DNA from: Myxococcota bacterium | GTDB taxonomy: Bacteria > Myxococcota > JAJVIH01 | Assembly (NCBI GenBank): GCA_022072125.1 | Contig: JAJVIH010000030.1 | Coordinates: forward strand, 42,761-106,760 | Length of the DNA stretch: 64,000 nucleotides | Reading direction: 5' to 3' | In this document: positions 27,627-36,908 of the stretch, in pieces | How the letters are laid out: each line of letters starts with the position of its first letter | How positions within the stretch are numbered: the stretch's first letter is position 1 | Made by a program: the position numbers and the translations under genes | The notes under the pieces: generated by a model | Seen by the model: the letters and a program-made list of their open reading frames with translations, nothing else | What the model was told of the DNA's origin: nothing | The model's database searches: none

Positions 27627-28099
27627 CCGGGATTCCCCTTCTGACGCAGGGCCCGGCAGTGGCCGTCAATGGCGACGAAGGTCTCGCCGCAGGCTTTTTT
27701 GTTGCGGCGGGTCATCTTGCGATCCAGGCATTCGGCGAATCCGAATTTGCGGTCGCGGGTTTTGTCTCCCATTTCCGCGCAGTAAGCGGATCGATCCGCG
27801 GCCGCGAGACAGGCTTCCATCATGCGCGCCACCGAGGCGTCGCACAGGCTCTTCATGGCGGAACACCCCTTGTACCATTCCAGGGTGGCGTCCACGCATT
27901 GCATGGGGGTGAGAACGGCGCCTTTTCCTTTCATCTCTTCCATGACGGCGACCAGGTGTTTTTCCGATTCGTCGAGGCGGACCCAGGCCAACACCCCCAG
28001 CATGGAAGCCAGCAAGAACAGCGCGAGAATGATTTTGACGCCGGCGTGGCGCAGGAAATCGCTGGAGGCGCCGCTGGCGGCGGGAGATGCGGTGTCCAT
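27623..28099 (-). CDS. Small Cys-rich membrane-anchored protein ahead of ctaA
   Basis: A 158-residue protein with one transmembrane helix near the N-terminus (VKIILALFLLASMLGVLAWV) and an exported helical domain. The domain contains seven cysteines in spaced pairs (QCVDATLEWYKGC, LCDASVARMMEAC, AECLDRK, KACGETFVAIDGHC), suggesting disulfide-linked helices. I know no family name. The ATG at 28099 has GAGG about eight bases upstream; the frame is open further upstream but that part looks non-coding. It overlaps ctaA by four bases, so it is the first gene of the ctaA-ctaB-SCO block and may help assemble the oxidase. That role is inferred only from context. Confidence 0.7.
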   Translation of the reverse strand: MDTASPAASGASSDFLRHAGVKIILALFLLASMLGVLAWVRLDESEKHLVAVMEEMKGKGAVLTPMQCVDATLEWYKGCSAMKSLCDASVARMMEACLAAADRSAYCAEMGDKTRDRKFGFAECLDRKMTRRNKKACGETFVAIDGHCRALRQKGNPG

Positions 28100-28249
28100 G
28101 GACGGAACCTCGCGCAATGAGGGTTGGGCCCCCGGAAGCGCGCGGAATGTAGTGGTCCCCTGGTGGGGTGTCAATGAAAACGCGCCGCCGCCCATCCCTC
28201 CTGGTTTTGGGGGCAAACAGAAACTGAGGGAAAGCCGCCGGCTGGGTCC

Positions 28250-29842
28250 TCACTCCCGCACGACGGCGCCGCGGCCGCCGCGGCGCGGGTCGCCATAGGC
28301 CTCGAAACCGTCCCCGGCGCGCGCGACCGCATGAACCCCGCCGAAGAACATGTTCAACTCTGGAAATTCCACCACCTGGGCGTAGCCCTCGCGCAATTCT
28401 CGAATCCGTTCCGCCGCCATGCCCGCCGTTTCAAAAGACAATCTTCCACCGTCAAAATGCAGGCGGGGAGCGCGGATGGCGTATTCCAGCGTGTGGTCAT
28501 CCACATAGCGGTTGATCAGCGCCTGCAGGATGGCCGAGCGGATGCGGTTGGATCCGCCGCTGCCCAGCACGGCCACGGCGCGCCCATCCTGCATGACCAG
28601 GGTGGGACACATCATGGAAGTCATGCGCGTCCCTGGCGGGGCGGCGAAAAACCCCGCGGGGTTGATGTCCTCCTCACCCAGGAAATTGTTGAGCATGACG
28701 CCCGTTCCCGGCGCCACATAGCCGCACGACTCTCCATGGGATGTGGTGACGCCGCAGGCGAAACCGTCGCGGTCCAGCACGCTGACATGGGTGGTGTTGC
28801 CAAGGGGATTGTCATCGCGCCGGAGCGGGCGGCGGATCGGCGCATCCCCCAACCCTCGCAGCAGGTTCTCGACAGACGCGGCGGACAACATGCCGCGCGC
28901 CAGTTCCATGTCATACAGGGCTTCGTGGAAGGACTTGCCGCCGGTGGGGATGTTGCGCAACCGGTTGCAGGCCTCCAGCGCGCGGGCGATGGCGTGGAAG
29001 CGTTCCGCCGGACCCATGCGTTCCGCGTGTTCCCGCTGGAGCACCGCCAGGCCCAAGGCGATCATCAACCCGCCGATGGTCGGCGGCGGATTGAGCGCGA
29101 CCTCGGCTCCGCCGGCGCGGGCCAGCAACGGCTCGCGGCGCAATACCTGGTAAGCCCGCAGATCTTCCAGTGAGAGATGGCTGCCCTTCTCCCGCAGAAA
29201 ACCGGCGATCCCTTCCGCCACCCCGCCGGAATAGAACGGCGCGGGCCCTTCCTTCACCAGCAATTCAAGCGAGTCCGCGAAATCCGGGTTGCGGATGATG
29301 TCACCCTCGCCGGACAACCCGCCGCGCGGCGCGAAAATCGCCCGCATGCCCTTGCTGCTCAGCGCGATGGGTTCCAGAATCCGGAAAATCGCGGCGGCCT
29401 GCGCGCTCAAGGCCACGCCCCGTCTGGCGGCGCGAATGGCGGGGGCGGCCACTTCCTCCAGGGTCAACCGCCCATGACGGCGGTGGATTTCATGCAGCCC
29501 CATCAGGCAGCCGGGAACCGCCACCGATCCCGCGCCGATATGAAAATCCTGGGTGGCGGGCCCAAACGACAGCGAGACCGTGAAAAATTCGATATCCTCC
29601 GGACGTCCAGCCAGTCCGGGGACCACGCCGAAGAAATCGTAGAGGATCGGTTCGCCTTCGCGGGGGTCGAAAATGGCCGCGAATCCGCCGCCGCCGCCGC
29701 CTGTCAGCGCCGCTTCCGAGGTGAAGGAGGTGAGTTTGGCGGCGACCGCGGCGTCCACCGCGTTGCCGCCCGCCTTCAGGATTGCGGACGCCGCCGCCAG
29801 CGCGTGTTCATCTCCCGCCGCGATGGCGCCCAGCCCGGACAT
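28250..29842 (-). CDS. ggt: Gamma-glutamyltransferase-family protein
   Basis: A 530-residue member of the gamma-glutamyltranspeptidase (Ntn-hydrolase) family, which cleaves gamma-glutamyl bonds such as those of glutathione. The N-terminal AILKAGGNAVDAAVAAKL and GGGGGGFAAIF segments are diagnostic. The autoprocessing nucleophile is the threonine in GNTTHVSVLD, where the chain would split into large and small subunits. The GSGGSNRIRSAI segment corresponds to the conserved substrate-binding loop. No signal peptide is visible, so it appears cytoplasmic, unlike most secreted homologues; a further upstream start is blocked by the neighbouring gene. It starts three bases after the large lipoprotein gene. 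True substrate unknown. Confidence 0.88.
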   Translation of the reverse strand: MSGLGAIAAGDEHALAAASAILKAGGNAVDAAVAAKLTSFTSEAALTGGGGGGFAAIFDPREGEPILYDFFGVVPGLAGRPEDIEFFTVSLSFGPATQDFHIGAGSVAVPGCLMGLHEIHRRHGRLTLEEVAAPAIRAARRGVALSAQAAAIFRILEPIALSSKGMRAIFAPRGGLSGEGDIIRNPDFADSLELLVKEGPAPFYSGGVAEGIAGFLREKGSHLSLEDLRAYQVLRREPLLARAGGAEVALNPPPTIGGLMIALGLAVLQREHAERMGPAERFHAIARALEACNRLRNIPTGGKSFHEALYDMELARGMLSAASVENLLRGLGDAPIRRPLRRDDNPLGNTTHVSVLDRDGFACGVTTSHGESCGYVAPGTGVMLNNFLGEEDINPAGFFAAPPGTRMTSMMCPTLVMQDGRAVAVLGSGGSNRIRSAILQALINRYVDDHTLEYAIRAPRLHFDGGRLSFETAGMAAERIRELREGYAQVVEFPELNMFFGGVHAVARAGDGFEAYGDPRRGGRGAVVRE

Positions 29843-29845
29843 GAA

Positions 29846-32170
29846 TCAGCGGGTGATCGGCAAGACGCTGAAGGCGTCGGTCAGGCGCTCCAGCACGTTC
29901 AGATCCCGTCCATTGAAAGCGAACAGCGTGTTCATGTCGTTGCCCGGCTTCAGGCGGATGGTGTCAATCTTGATGCGCGCGCCCGCCGCCCGATCATCGC
30001 CCTGGAATTTCGGCAGCACCACGGTCGGCGGCACGTTGGCGGGCAGGTAGACATCCCACTGCTTGCCGCCGCGCTGGCGGAAATTCATGCGGTAGAAATG
30101 GGCGCTCTGCACCTTGGCCAGCCGGATATTCCGCGTGCGGCCATCGTACTGCGAGCCTTCCGGCAGCCCCAGGAAGCCATCCTGGAACACCACCGTCTCC
30201 GGCAAGCGGCTGGTGATGGAGATACGTCCCGAGGACATGCCCAGGGTGTTGCTCTGGAAGTCCACCTCGAAGCTGGTGGCCAGCACCACCACATAGTACT
30301 CGCCGATTTCCAGGCCCGAGTGGTTGGGCGCGAAACGCAGATCCAGCGGCTGCACCTGACCATCGCGGAATTCATCGCTCTGGTTCTGGTCCAGTCCGCC
30401 GGTCAATCCCAGCGGAACCGTGCCCCAGCCCTCCACCTTGGTGCCTCCCAGAATGATCACGCCTTCCAGCAACTTGCCCTGGAAGCGCGGCAGGATGGGC
30501 ACTTCGACGCGGGTCTTCAGCAGCAGGCGCTGGGCGGGCTTCAGATTCACCTTGGGGAAGCTCTTGTAATCCGGCACCTTGTCGTTGCGGTCGCCATCGC
30601 CATCCAGGTCCTTGGGATCAGCCACCAGCGGCAATCCCTTCAATTCGATATTCGGCTTGACGTCATGGCGGAAGGTATTCAGCAGGGGGAGGGTTTGGCG
30701 CAGGATGGTGGGGATATCCACGCCGCCTTCCAGGGCCGAATTGATGAGCGGCAGCAAGGTGGCGGAGCTGAGTTTGCCGCCCAGCGCCCAGGCCGCGCGC
30801 AAACCGGGATCGCCCAGCGCGAAAACTTCCGTCTTGATCGCCAGGGTGTCGCCCAGGCCGAAGACCGTGCCGCCAGGGACCGGGAACTGCGCGCCCTGGA
30901 AGAAGGGAATCTCCGTGTTGATCGGCCCGCCGATGATCTTGGTGAGGTCCAGCCCCACCAGTTCGCCGGAAATGGATACGCCGCCGAATCCCATGAAAAT
31001 GTCGCCTTCCCGGATTTCGCTGAAGTCCATCTTGCCGGTGATGCCGGTGGCGAATTCATCGCTGACATTGGGCTTGAGCGGAACCGCGATATCCCGCGCG
31101 TTGACGCTGTACGCGGTCACGAAGGTGAAATCCGGATTGAAGACGGACAGCACGTTCAACGGCGGATTGATATTCTCGAAGAACGCCGTGCCGTCGTTGC
31201 CGGTCAGTTGCTGGCCGACGCCGCCCGCATGCTCGATTTCCACGATGCTGCCTGACAGCGGCTTGCCGGTTTCCGTATTGGTCACCACCACCCGGACGCC
31301 ATTGGGCTTTTTCGGCTCGCCGGGGTTGGTGAAGGCCACCGGCGGGGACAGGATTTCCGGCTTGTTCTTGAGCCGCGCCGTCACCTGGGTGGTTCCCGCG
31401 GTTTTCCCGCCGGTCATCTGGCCGCTGGACTGGTTGATGGCCGCCACGCCAGTCTCCGTGGAGAACCACTCAAATTCCTGACCAGGGATGATCTTGCCTT
31501 CCTGGTCGGTGGCGATGGCCTGAAGCTGTTTCTTCTCGTTGGGGGCGATGGTTCCCGGCGGAGTCAGGATGCGCACCGCCACCACGTTGTCGGAGGGCGG
31601 CTTGGGCCGGCACCGCCCGGCGGAACAGATTTCCGTGGGGAAGCAGTCATCCGGACCGCGGCAGACCTTGCGCACGCAGCGTCCATCCAGGCATTCGGTG
31701 GGCTCGCCCTCGGGACCCGGTTCGCAATCGCTGTCGGAATTACATTCAAGGATTCTCCGGCACTCGCCGTTGTCGCAGAAGTAATCCGAACCAAATTCGG
31801 GGTTGGCGGTGCAGTCCGCGCGGACGGTGCATTTCTTCTTGTCGTCAATGCCGTCCTTGTCCTTGTCCACGTCGGGGGAGACCGTGAAGCGGTCCTCGTC
31901 CTGCCCGGCGTCGGGATCAAATCCAGTGTCTTCCTCGCCGGCGTCCTCGACCAGGTCGCCGTCTTGATCCACCACGTTGCCGTCAATATCCACCACGGTT
32001 CCGGCATCCGGATCCACGTTGGGGCAGACCCCGCCGGGGCAAAGCCGGTCAATATCCAGCGGACAGTCAATGCCGGGAGTGCAGGGAGCGTCCAAGTCGC
32101 TGCGTCCGCAGCCCACCAGCATGGGGACGGACAGCAACAGGATCGAGGCGGCGCGAATCCAGGTTTTCAT
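29846..32170 (-). CDS. Large Cys- and Asp-rich lipoprotein with Ig-like and carboxypeptidase-regulatory-like domains
   Basis: A 774-residue lipoprotein; the signal ends in the lipobox LVGC. Residues about 25-95 are Asp-rich (DIDGNVVDQDGDLVEDAG). A Cys-rich block follows at about 95-190 with motifs such as CTANPEFGSDYFCDNGEC and CNSDSDCEPG, like the surface lipoproteins of Myxococcota. Residues about 195-280 resemble a bacterial Ig-like (Big_2) domain (TPPGTIAPNEKKQLQAIATD), and about 290-370 a carboxypeptidase-regulatory-like beta domain (VVVTNTETGKPLSG). The remaining 400 residues are not recognised. No enzyme motif is seen. The ATG at 32170 fits the signal peptide, while the codons upstream of it do not. 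It probably sits on the cell surface. Confidence 0.8.
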   Translation of the reverse strand: MKTWIRAASILLLSVPMLVGCGRSDLDAPCTPGIDCPLDIDRLCPGGVCPNVDPDAGTVVDIDGNVVDQDGDLVEDAGEEDTGFDPDAGQDEDRFTVSPDVDKDKDGIDDKKKCTVRADCTANPEFGSDYFCDNGECRRILECNSDSDCEPGPEGEPTECLDGRCVRKVCRGPDDCFPTEICSAGRCRPKPPSDNVVAVRILTPPGTIAPNEKKQLQAIATDQEGKIIPGQEFEWFSTETGVAAINQSSGQMTGGKTAGTTQVTARLKNKPEILSPPVAFTNPGEPKKPNGVRVVVTNTETGKPLSGSIVEIEHAGGVGQQLTGNDGTAFFENINPPLNVLSVFNPDFTFVTAYSVNARDIAVPLKPNVSDEFATGITGKMDFSEIREGDIFMGFGGVSISGELVGLDLTKIIGGPINTEIPFFQGAQFPVPGGTVFGLGDTLAIKTEVFALGDPGLRAAWALGGKLSSATLLPLINSALEGGVDIPTILRQTLPLLNTFRHDVKPNIELKGLPLVADPKDLDGDGDRNDKVPDYKSFPKVNLKPAQRLLLKTRVEVPILPRFQGKLLEGVIILGGTKVEGWGTVPLGLTGGLDQNQSDEFRDGQVQPLDLRFAPNHSGLEIGEYYVVVLATSFEVDFQSNTLGMSSGRISITSRLPETVVFQDGFLGLPEGSQYDGRTRNIRLAKVQSAHFYRMNFRQRGGKQWDVYLPANVPPTVVLPKFQGDDRAAGARIKIDTIRLKPGNDMNTLFAFNGRDLNVLERLTDAFSVLPITR

Positions 32171-32236
32171 GGCTTTGTCGAGAGTTCTGCCGTTGTGAAA
32201 CCCATGCAACTTTGGGGGTCATGACAACAGGATAGA

Positions 32237-32264
32237 TTGTTTTCCGGCAGCCCGGGGAGATAAT
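32237..32264 (+). promoter_or_regulatory. Candidate sigma-70 promoter for the kinase gene
   Basis: TTGTTT (32237-32242) and GATAAT (32259-32264) are separated by 16 bases, 38 bases before the kinase ATG, with AGGGA as ribosome binding site. The same 131-base region must also serve the divergent lipoprotein gene. Confidence 0.4.
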
Positions 32265-32301
32265 AGAGGGGTTCCCGGCCCAATTGCAAAGGGAATTTTG
32301 A

Positions 32302-33258
32302 ATGTCCCGCCAGAATCCTCCCCCAGAACCGGATGACCTGATTCTCGGCCGTTACTCCCTGGGCCGCCGGGCCGGGCGCGGCGGCATGGCGGAGGTCTTT
32401 GAAGCGCGCGACCTGCGGACGGGACGGCGGGTGGCTGTGAAAATGCTGCTGCCATGGGTCTCCTCCGACCTGGAAGTCCGCCGCATGTTCCGCGACGAAA
32501 TGGCGATTCTCCACGAAATCCGCCATCCCAACGTGACGCGCGCCCTCGACGCCGGCGAACACCAGGGCCAACTGGCGCTGGTGATGGAATGGCTCGACGG
32601 CCCGGTGCTCCATCACCTGATCCAGGATACGGCCGCCCGCGGCGTGGCAGTTCCTCCCCTGGTCTGGTTGTGGATGGCGTGCGAACTGCTGTCCGCGCTG
32701 GATGCGGTCCACGGGCATGCGCCGCGCGGCGCGCCCGCCGGGCTGGTCCACCGGGATGTCACCCCGGAAAATCTCATGTTGCACGGGGCGGCGCGGCTGG
32801 TGCTGACCGATTTCGGCGTCGCCTGGATGCGCGAACGCCTGGCGCGCACCCAGACCGGCGTCATCAAGGGCAAGCGCGGTTACCTGACCCCGGAACAGGT
32901 GTTGGGCCTTGGGGTCAGCGCCCGGACCGACCTGTTTCAGGCCGGGCTGACCCTCTGGGAACTGGCCACCGGCGAACCCCTCGCCGCCGCGGAAAGCGAG
33001 GCGGCGGAGCGCGATCTGCTGCTCGATTGGCGCACGCCTCCCCTGCGCGAGTTCCGCCCGGACCTGGCGCTTCATCAACAGTGGCTCGAACGCATGCTGG
33101 AAGCCCGCCCGGAGAACCGCTTTCCGTCCGCGCGCGACGCGCTGAAGATTCTGCCCGTTCCGGACGCCATCCAGCGCATTGAAATCCGGCGCTGGCTGCT
33201 GGATCAGGACTTGCTCATGGATGCGCGGCGGCCCCGGCGCATCACCCGCGCGGGATGA
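32302..33258 (+). CDS. Soluble Hanks-type serine/threonine protein kinase
   Basis: A 318-residue eukaryotic-like protein kinase. The glycine loop is GRRAGRGGMAEVF (residues 21-33), the ATP-anchoring lysine is K47 in VAVKMLL, and the helix C glutamate is probably E66. The catalytic loop reads HRDVTPEN (150-157), with aspartate D152 and asparagine N157, and the metal-binding DFG is at 170-172. The activation segment continues to GYLTPEQ, and RPENRF follows near residue 270. All residues needed for catalysis are present. There is no transmembrane segment or sensor domain, so it should act in the cytoplasm. Single-domain kinases of this type are abundant in Myxococcota. The substrate is unknown. 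Confidence 0.92.
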   Translation: MSRQNPPPEPDDLILGRYSLGRRAGRGGMAEVFEARDLRTGRRVAVKMLLPWVSSDLEVRRMFRDEMAILHEIRHPNVTRALDAGEHQGQLALVMEWLDGPVLHHLIQDTAARGVAVPPLVWLWMACELLSALDAVHGHAPRGAPAGLVHRDVTPENLMLHGAARLVLTDFGVAWMRERLARTQTGVIKGKRGYLTPEQVLGLGVSARTDLFQAGLTLWELATGEPLAAAESEAAERDLLLDWRTPPLREFRPDLALHQQWLERMLEARPENRFPSARDALKILPVPDAIQRIEIRRWLLDQDLLMDARRPRRITRAG

Positions 33259-33324
33259 TGATCCTTACACGGCCTGTTTCCACCAGCAGGGCGGAAACAA
33301 GCGCGATCCTGTGAAGGGATGCAA

Positions 33325-33374
33325 GCGGGCTTTGGCTTCCGGCGCTGGAATGCGGCGGCCGGAAACAAGCCCGC
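33325..33374. terminator. Imperfect hairpin between convergent genes
   Basis: GCGGGCTT (33325-33332) pairs with AAGCCCGC (33367-33374), and inside it TTCCGG pairs with CCGGAA, giving a bulged 14-base-pair stem. It lies between the convergent kinase and TPR–Roadblock genes and may end transcription from both sides. A poly-T tract is lacking, so confidence is low. Confidence 0.4.
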
Positions 33375-33383
33375 GGAGGCCTG

Positions 33384-34034
33384 TCACATGGACAGGATGG
33401 TGTTCACGATTTGATCCAGGTACCGGTACAACAGCTTCATGTTGGTCTTTTCCGGATCAAACATCAGGTAAATGCCCAGCGCCTTGCCCGGCACCACCGG
33501 CTGAATCAGGTGGTTGCCGCGCGGATGCAGGATCACCACACGCTCAAATTCCGCCTCGATATTGCCCACCCGCAGCGCCTCGATCTGCATCTTCATCATC
33601 TCGGGCTTGAGGCCGTGGGAGTTCGGGGCCTGCACCAGCACCGCGCCGCTTTTCAGATCAATGATGGCCGCGCCCTGGATGCCCACGCAGTCGAGCGCCA
33701 GGCCAATGGCCGCCTGGGTCTTGGAGATGGATGAATCCGGGGCCGCGCGGCTTTTTGACGTGGTTTTGGGGCGCAGTGCGCTGGCCCGCTGCAACTGCAA
33801 GGCGTCTGCGCCGAAGTTGGCGCCCGCAATGGTCAGAAACAACTGCGCCTTGGGATGTTCGGGATCAATCTCCAGCACTTCGTTCCAATACTGCACCGCG
33901 TCGTTCACCATCCCCTTGTTGTAGAGGTACTCGGCCTGCTTGAGCAGGGAATCCACGCGCTGCTGCTGGTGTTGATCGTCGTTGTTGGAGCCTTGATTGG
34001 ACATGGTCATGCCGTAGCCGTAAGAGTCGTGCAT
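33384..34034 (-). CDS. TPR–Roadblock/LC7-like fusion protein
   Basis: A 216-residue soluble protein. Residues about 26-65 form a TPR pair (SLLKQAEYLYNKGMVNDAV, EVLEIDPEHPKAQLFL). A Ser/Lys-rich linker leads to residues about 105-210, which resemble a Roadblock/LC7 domain: QGAAIIDLKSGAVLVQAPNS, then MKMQIEALRVGNIEAEFERV, VVILHPRGNHLIQPV and ALGIYLMFD. Roadblock proteins regulate small GTPases and polarity, for example MglB in Myxococcus, but no mglA-like GTPase gene is present here. The start at 34034 is supported by GGGGGAA. It is a single gene facing the kinase gene. Function as a scaffold or GTPase regulator is inferred. Confidence 0.72.
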   Translation of the reverse strand: MHDSYGYGMTMSNQGSNNDDQHQQQRVDSLLKQAEYLYNKGMVNDAVQYWNEVLEIDPEHPKAQLFLTIAGANFGADALQLQRASALRPKTTSKSRAAPDSSISKTQAAIGLALDCVGIQGAAIIDLKSGAVLVQAPNSHGLKPEMMKMQIEALRVGNIEAEFERVVILHPRGNHLIQPVVPGKALGIYLMFDPEKTNMKLLYRYLDQIVNTILSM

Positions 34035-34136
34035 CGTTCCCCCAATGGAACATTGTCATTACAATATTGTCGTACGAAAATCAATGAGAACGGCGTGCCG
34101 CAATGGTACGAAATTCCGGAACAAATTGCAAGGATT

Positions 34137-35063
34137 TCAAGCGTTTTCCGGACGCCGGGAGCGGGAAATGATTTTTTCTGGCGCTGCCCGACGGCCAAAT
34201 ATGCGGTAGCAAAAATACAGTGCGATTGAAATCTGCACCATGGCGCCCCCATAGGGAATCCATACAAACAGGGCTCTCAGGCGCGCTTCCTCCTGCAACC
34301 AGTGCTCCGTGGGTTGATGCACAAACATCAATGAAAACGCCAGGGTGCACACCACCACGGCGAGCAGGCCAAAAGCGCCAATCCGGGCCGCATTCCGCTG
34401 GTGGCGCAGCCAGACATATCCGCCCCAAAACAGGATATGACCAAACAGCAACGTGCGGGTGAAGCTCCATCCCGGATTCCATGATTTCATCTTCAACGCC
34501 TGGGAGACGCCGCTGGCCAATCCTGCCTGAAGGGCGGGCAACAGCGCGGCGGACGACAACACGATCACCACCAGACCGATGATGGTGACAATCCGGCGCT
34601 CCCAGTCCACGCCCATGGTGCGCTTCCGCTTGGGGCGAACGATCTCGTAGAAGGGGACTGCAATCACGCCAAAGTAATACAGACCGGCGAAGACATACTC
34701 CAGCAACAAATCAAGACCGGGCGGATCATTCACCCAGCGGAACAGGAACAGCAGGCTCTCCTGCCCGGCCATGACCAGGGTGACGCCCGCCAGAATCAAC
34801 AACGCCCGTTGGCGCACAACCCGGTAATCGTTGTGACGGATCAAGGTCAGGTGCATGCCCCACAACAGGCAAAACAGGCACACCCTCAGCGCTTCCCGGA
34901 TCGCTGTGTATTTGGCCGCCAGGATCATGGCGGGATGAAAACGCACCCAATATTCGCCGCTCAGATTGTAGATGAAACCAATTCCGACCACCCCCGCCAT
35001 CGCCACGAAAAACGGCAGGTTTTCCTGCAGTTCGACAATATGGGGTTCGCGCGGTCCCGCCAT
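34137..35063 (-). CDS. Polytopic membrane protein of unknown function
   Basis: A 308-residue membrane protein with seven to eight hydrophobic segments, such as FFVAMAGVVGIGFIYNL, ALLILAGVTLVMAGQESLL, IVTIIGLVVIVLSSAALLP and IGAFGLLAVVVCTLAFSLMF. A basic loop (IVRPKRKRTMG) and a basic C-terminus point to a cytoplasmic tail. I do not recognise the family; seven-helix signal receptors of the 7TM class are one possibility but no output domain is attached. It starts three bases after the hisD stop, so the two are in one operon, although no link to histidine synthesis is apparent. Confidence 0.7.
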   Translation of the reverse strand: MAGPREPHIVELQENLPFFVAMAGVVGIGFIYNLSGEYWVRFHPAMILAAKYTAIREALRVCLFCLLWGMHLTLIRHNDYRVVRQRALLILAGVTLVMAGQESLLFLFRWVNDPPGLDLLLEYVFAGLYYFGVIAVPFYEIVRPKRKRTMGVDWERRIVTIIGLVVIVLSSAALLPALQAGLASGVSQALKMKSWNPGWSFTRTLLFGHILFWGGYVWLRHQRNAARIGAFGLLAVVVCTLAFSLMFVHQPTEHWLQEEARLRALFVWIPYGGAMVQISIALYFCYRIFGRRAAPEKIISRSRRPENA

Positions 35064-35066
35064 CGG

Positions 35067-36908
35067 CTACTCGCCCGTCTTGCCTGGCTTTCTGGTGCGC
35101 TTGCGGCCGCCGATCAGACGCCGGAAAAACCCATCTTCCTCCGGCTTGTCATCGTCCTCTGGAGCGTCTCCGGGCGTGACCGCCGCAGCGGCTTCTTCAG
35201 CCTCACCGGCTGGTTCCTCGCCAGAGGGTTCCGGTTCCGGCGCGGACTCTGGAACAGCCCCGGCCATCTCCGGACCTTCCTCCGGCGGAGGATTGCCGGC
35301 CTCCGGGGCGGGAGCGGCCCCGGCCTCCGGAGAAGCGCCGGGAATGATTTTGTCCGGCATGGTGGTCTCTTCCGGAAACTCCGCGGCGGCGGGCGGCGCG
35401 GTGACTTCCTCACCTTCAAAACCAGCGCCATTGGTGTCGCGGGCGGAAGTATCCTCGTCCTCGCCCAGACCCGCCAGCGCACGGGTGTCTTCCGGAGACA
35501 GATCGTAAAGCTGAAGCTCCTTCTTGCCCTCACCTTCTTCTTCCGCGGCTTCCACGGCCGGAGCCTCTGGCAGCGGCGCGGACAGATCGAGCAGCTTCAA
35601 CTCGTTTTCCATGCGGTACCGGACAGCGGCGCCGTGTGCTTCCAGCCCCTCCATCGCGGTCAGCGTCATGAGATGGCGTGAGACCTCCGCGAGCCCCGCG
35701 CGCGAGAACATCATCACGCTCTGGCGCTTGTAGAACTCATATACAGACAGCGGACTGAAGAAGCGCGCACTGCCGCCAGTGGGCAATACATGGTTGGGGC
35801 CGGCGATATAATCTCCCACGGTTTCCGGAGTATAGGGCCCCAGAAACAGCGCTCCCGCCGCGGGGAACCGGGAAATATACTCGCGTGGATTCTCCAGCAG
35901 CACTTCCAGGTGTTCAGGCGCGAATTCGTTGACCAGTTCGATGGCCTCGTCGAGGGTGTTGGTGACGATCGCCGCGCCGAAATCATGAAGGGACGCCTGG
36001 GCGATGGGCCGGCGCGCCAGGCTCCGCAACAACTGCCGGGTTCCGGCGATGACTGCGCGCGCCAAGGCCTCGCTGGGCGTCACCAGAATGCATACCGCGC
36101 GCTCGTCGTGTTCGGCCTGCGAGAGCAGATCGTGGGCGATCAGCATGGGATCATTCTGTTCGCTGGCGATCACGCAGACCTCGGAAGGCCCCGCGACCAT
36201 GTCAATATCCACCTCGCCAAAAACCAGCTTCTTGGCGGTGGCCACCCAAACGTTGCCGGGACCCACAATCTTCTGCACGCGCGGAATGGTTTCCGTGCCA
36301 TACGCCAGCGCCGCGATCGCGTGCGCGCCGCCCATGCGGAACACCCGGTGCACCCCCGCGATTTTCGCGGCGGCGTAGAGACCCGCCGAGTAGCGCTCCT
36401 TGACCGGACTGACCAGCACGATCTCCTTCACCCCCGCCACCTTCGCGGGAACAACGTTCATCAGCACGCTGGATGGATACGGCGCGGCGCCGCCCGGAGC
36501 GTACACCCCCACGCGCTCGAAGGGGAGGACGGTTTGCCCCAACATATATTGACCCGGATCGCCACCCGCGGACGGCGGGACCGAATACTGGAACCCCTCC
36601 ATCACCTGACGGCGGTGATAGTCTTCAATGCGGGCGGCGGCGGCTTCGAGGGCTTCCCGCTGATCGGCGGGCAGGGAATCGAGGGCGGCGTCCAGTTTTT
36701 CCTGCCGGACTTCAAAATCCGCCGGATGCAGGTGCAGGCCGTCGTGCTTTTCCACGAACTCGCGCAAGGCCAGATCTCCGCGCAACCGCACCAGTTCGAT
36801 GATCTCCCGGACCTTGGCGGTGATGTCCACCGTGCGGGCGACCCGGCGCCCGGCGATGGCGCGGAACTCGGCGCGAAAAACCTTGTCATTCACATGCAGC
36901 AATTTCAT
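35067..36908 (-). CDS. hisD: Histidinol dehydrogenase with an unusual acidic C-terminal tail
   Basis: A 613-residue protein. Residues 1-435 are histidinol dehydrogenase, which converts L-histidinol to L-histidine in two NAD-dependent steps using zinc. Diagnostic segments are VGVYAPGGAAPYPSSVLMN, the FAPEHLEVL catalytic Glu-His region and AGPNHVLPTGGSARFFSPL. The family is about 430 residues long, so the last 178 residues are extra. They are acidic and rich in Pro, Ala and Glu, with the near-repeats LKLLDLSAPLPE and LQLYDLSPED, and end in a basic FFRRLIGGRKRTRKPGK. There is no stop or frameshift between core and tail. No other his gene is next to it; a polytopic membrane gene follows three bases later. 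Confidence 0.93.
   Translation of the reverse strand: MKLLHVNDKVFRAEFRAIAGRRVARTVDITAKVREIIELVRLRGDLALREFVEKHDGLHLHPADFEVRQEKLDAALDSLPADQREALEAAAARIEDYHRRQVMEGFQYSVPPSAGGDPGQYMLGQTVLPFERVGVYAPGGAAPYPSSVLMNVVPAKVAGVKEIVLVSPVKERYSAGLYAAAKIAGVHRVFRMGGAHAIAALAYGTETIPRVQKIVGPGNVWVATAKKLVFGEVDIDMVAGPSEVCVIASEQNDPMLIAHDLLSQAEHDERAVCILVTPSEALARAVIAGTRQLLRSLARRPIAQASLHDFGAAIVTNTLDEAIELVNEFAPEHLEVLLENPREYISRFPAAGALFLGPYTPETVGDYIAGPNHVLPTGGSARFFSPLSVYEFYKRQSVMMFSRAGLAEVSRHLMTLTAMEGLEAHGAAVRYRMENELKLLDLSAPLPEAPAVEAAEEEGEGKKELQLYDLSPEDTRALAGLGEDEDTSARDTNGAGFEGEEVTAPPAAAEFPEETTMPDKIIPGASPEAGAAPAPEAGNPPPEEGPEMAGAVPESAPEPEPSGEEPAGEAEEAAAAVTPGDAPEDDDKPEEDGFFRRLIGGRKRTRKPGKTGE

Noticed and set aside
33384..34034. 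MglB-type polarity protein
   Set aside because: The Roadblock region is embedded after a TPR and no MglA-type GTPase gene is near, so only the domain resemblance is reported.
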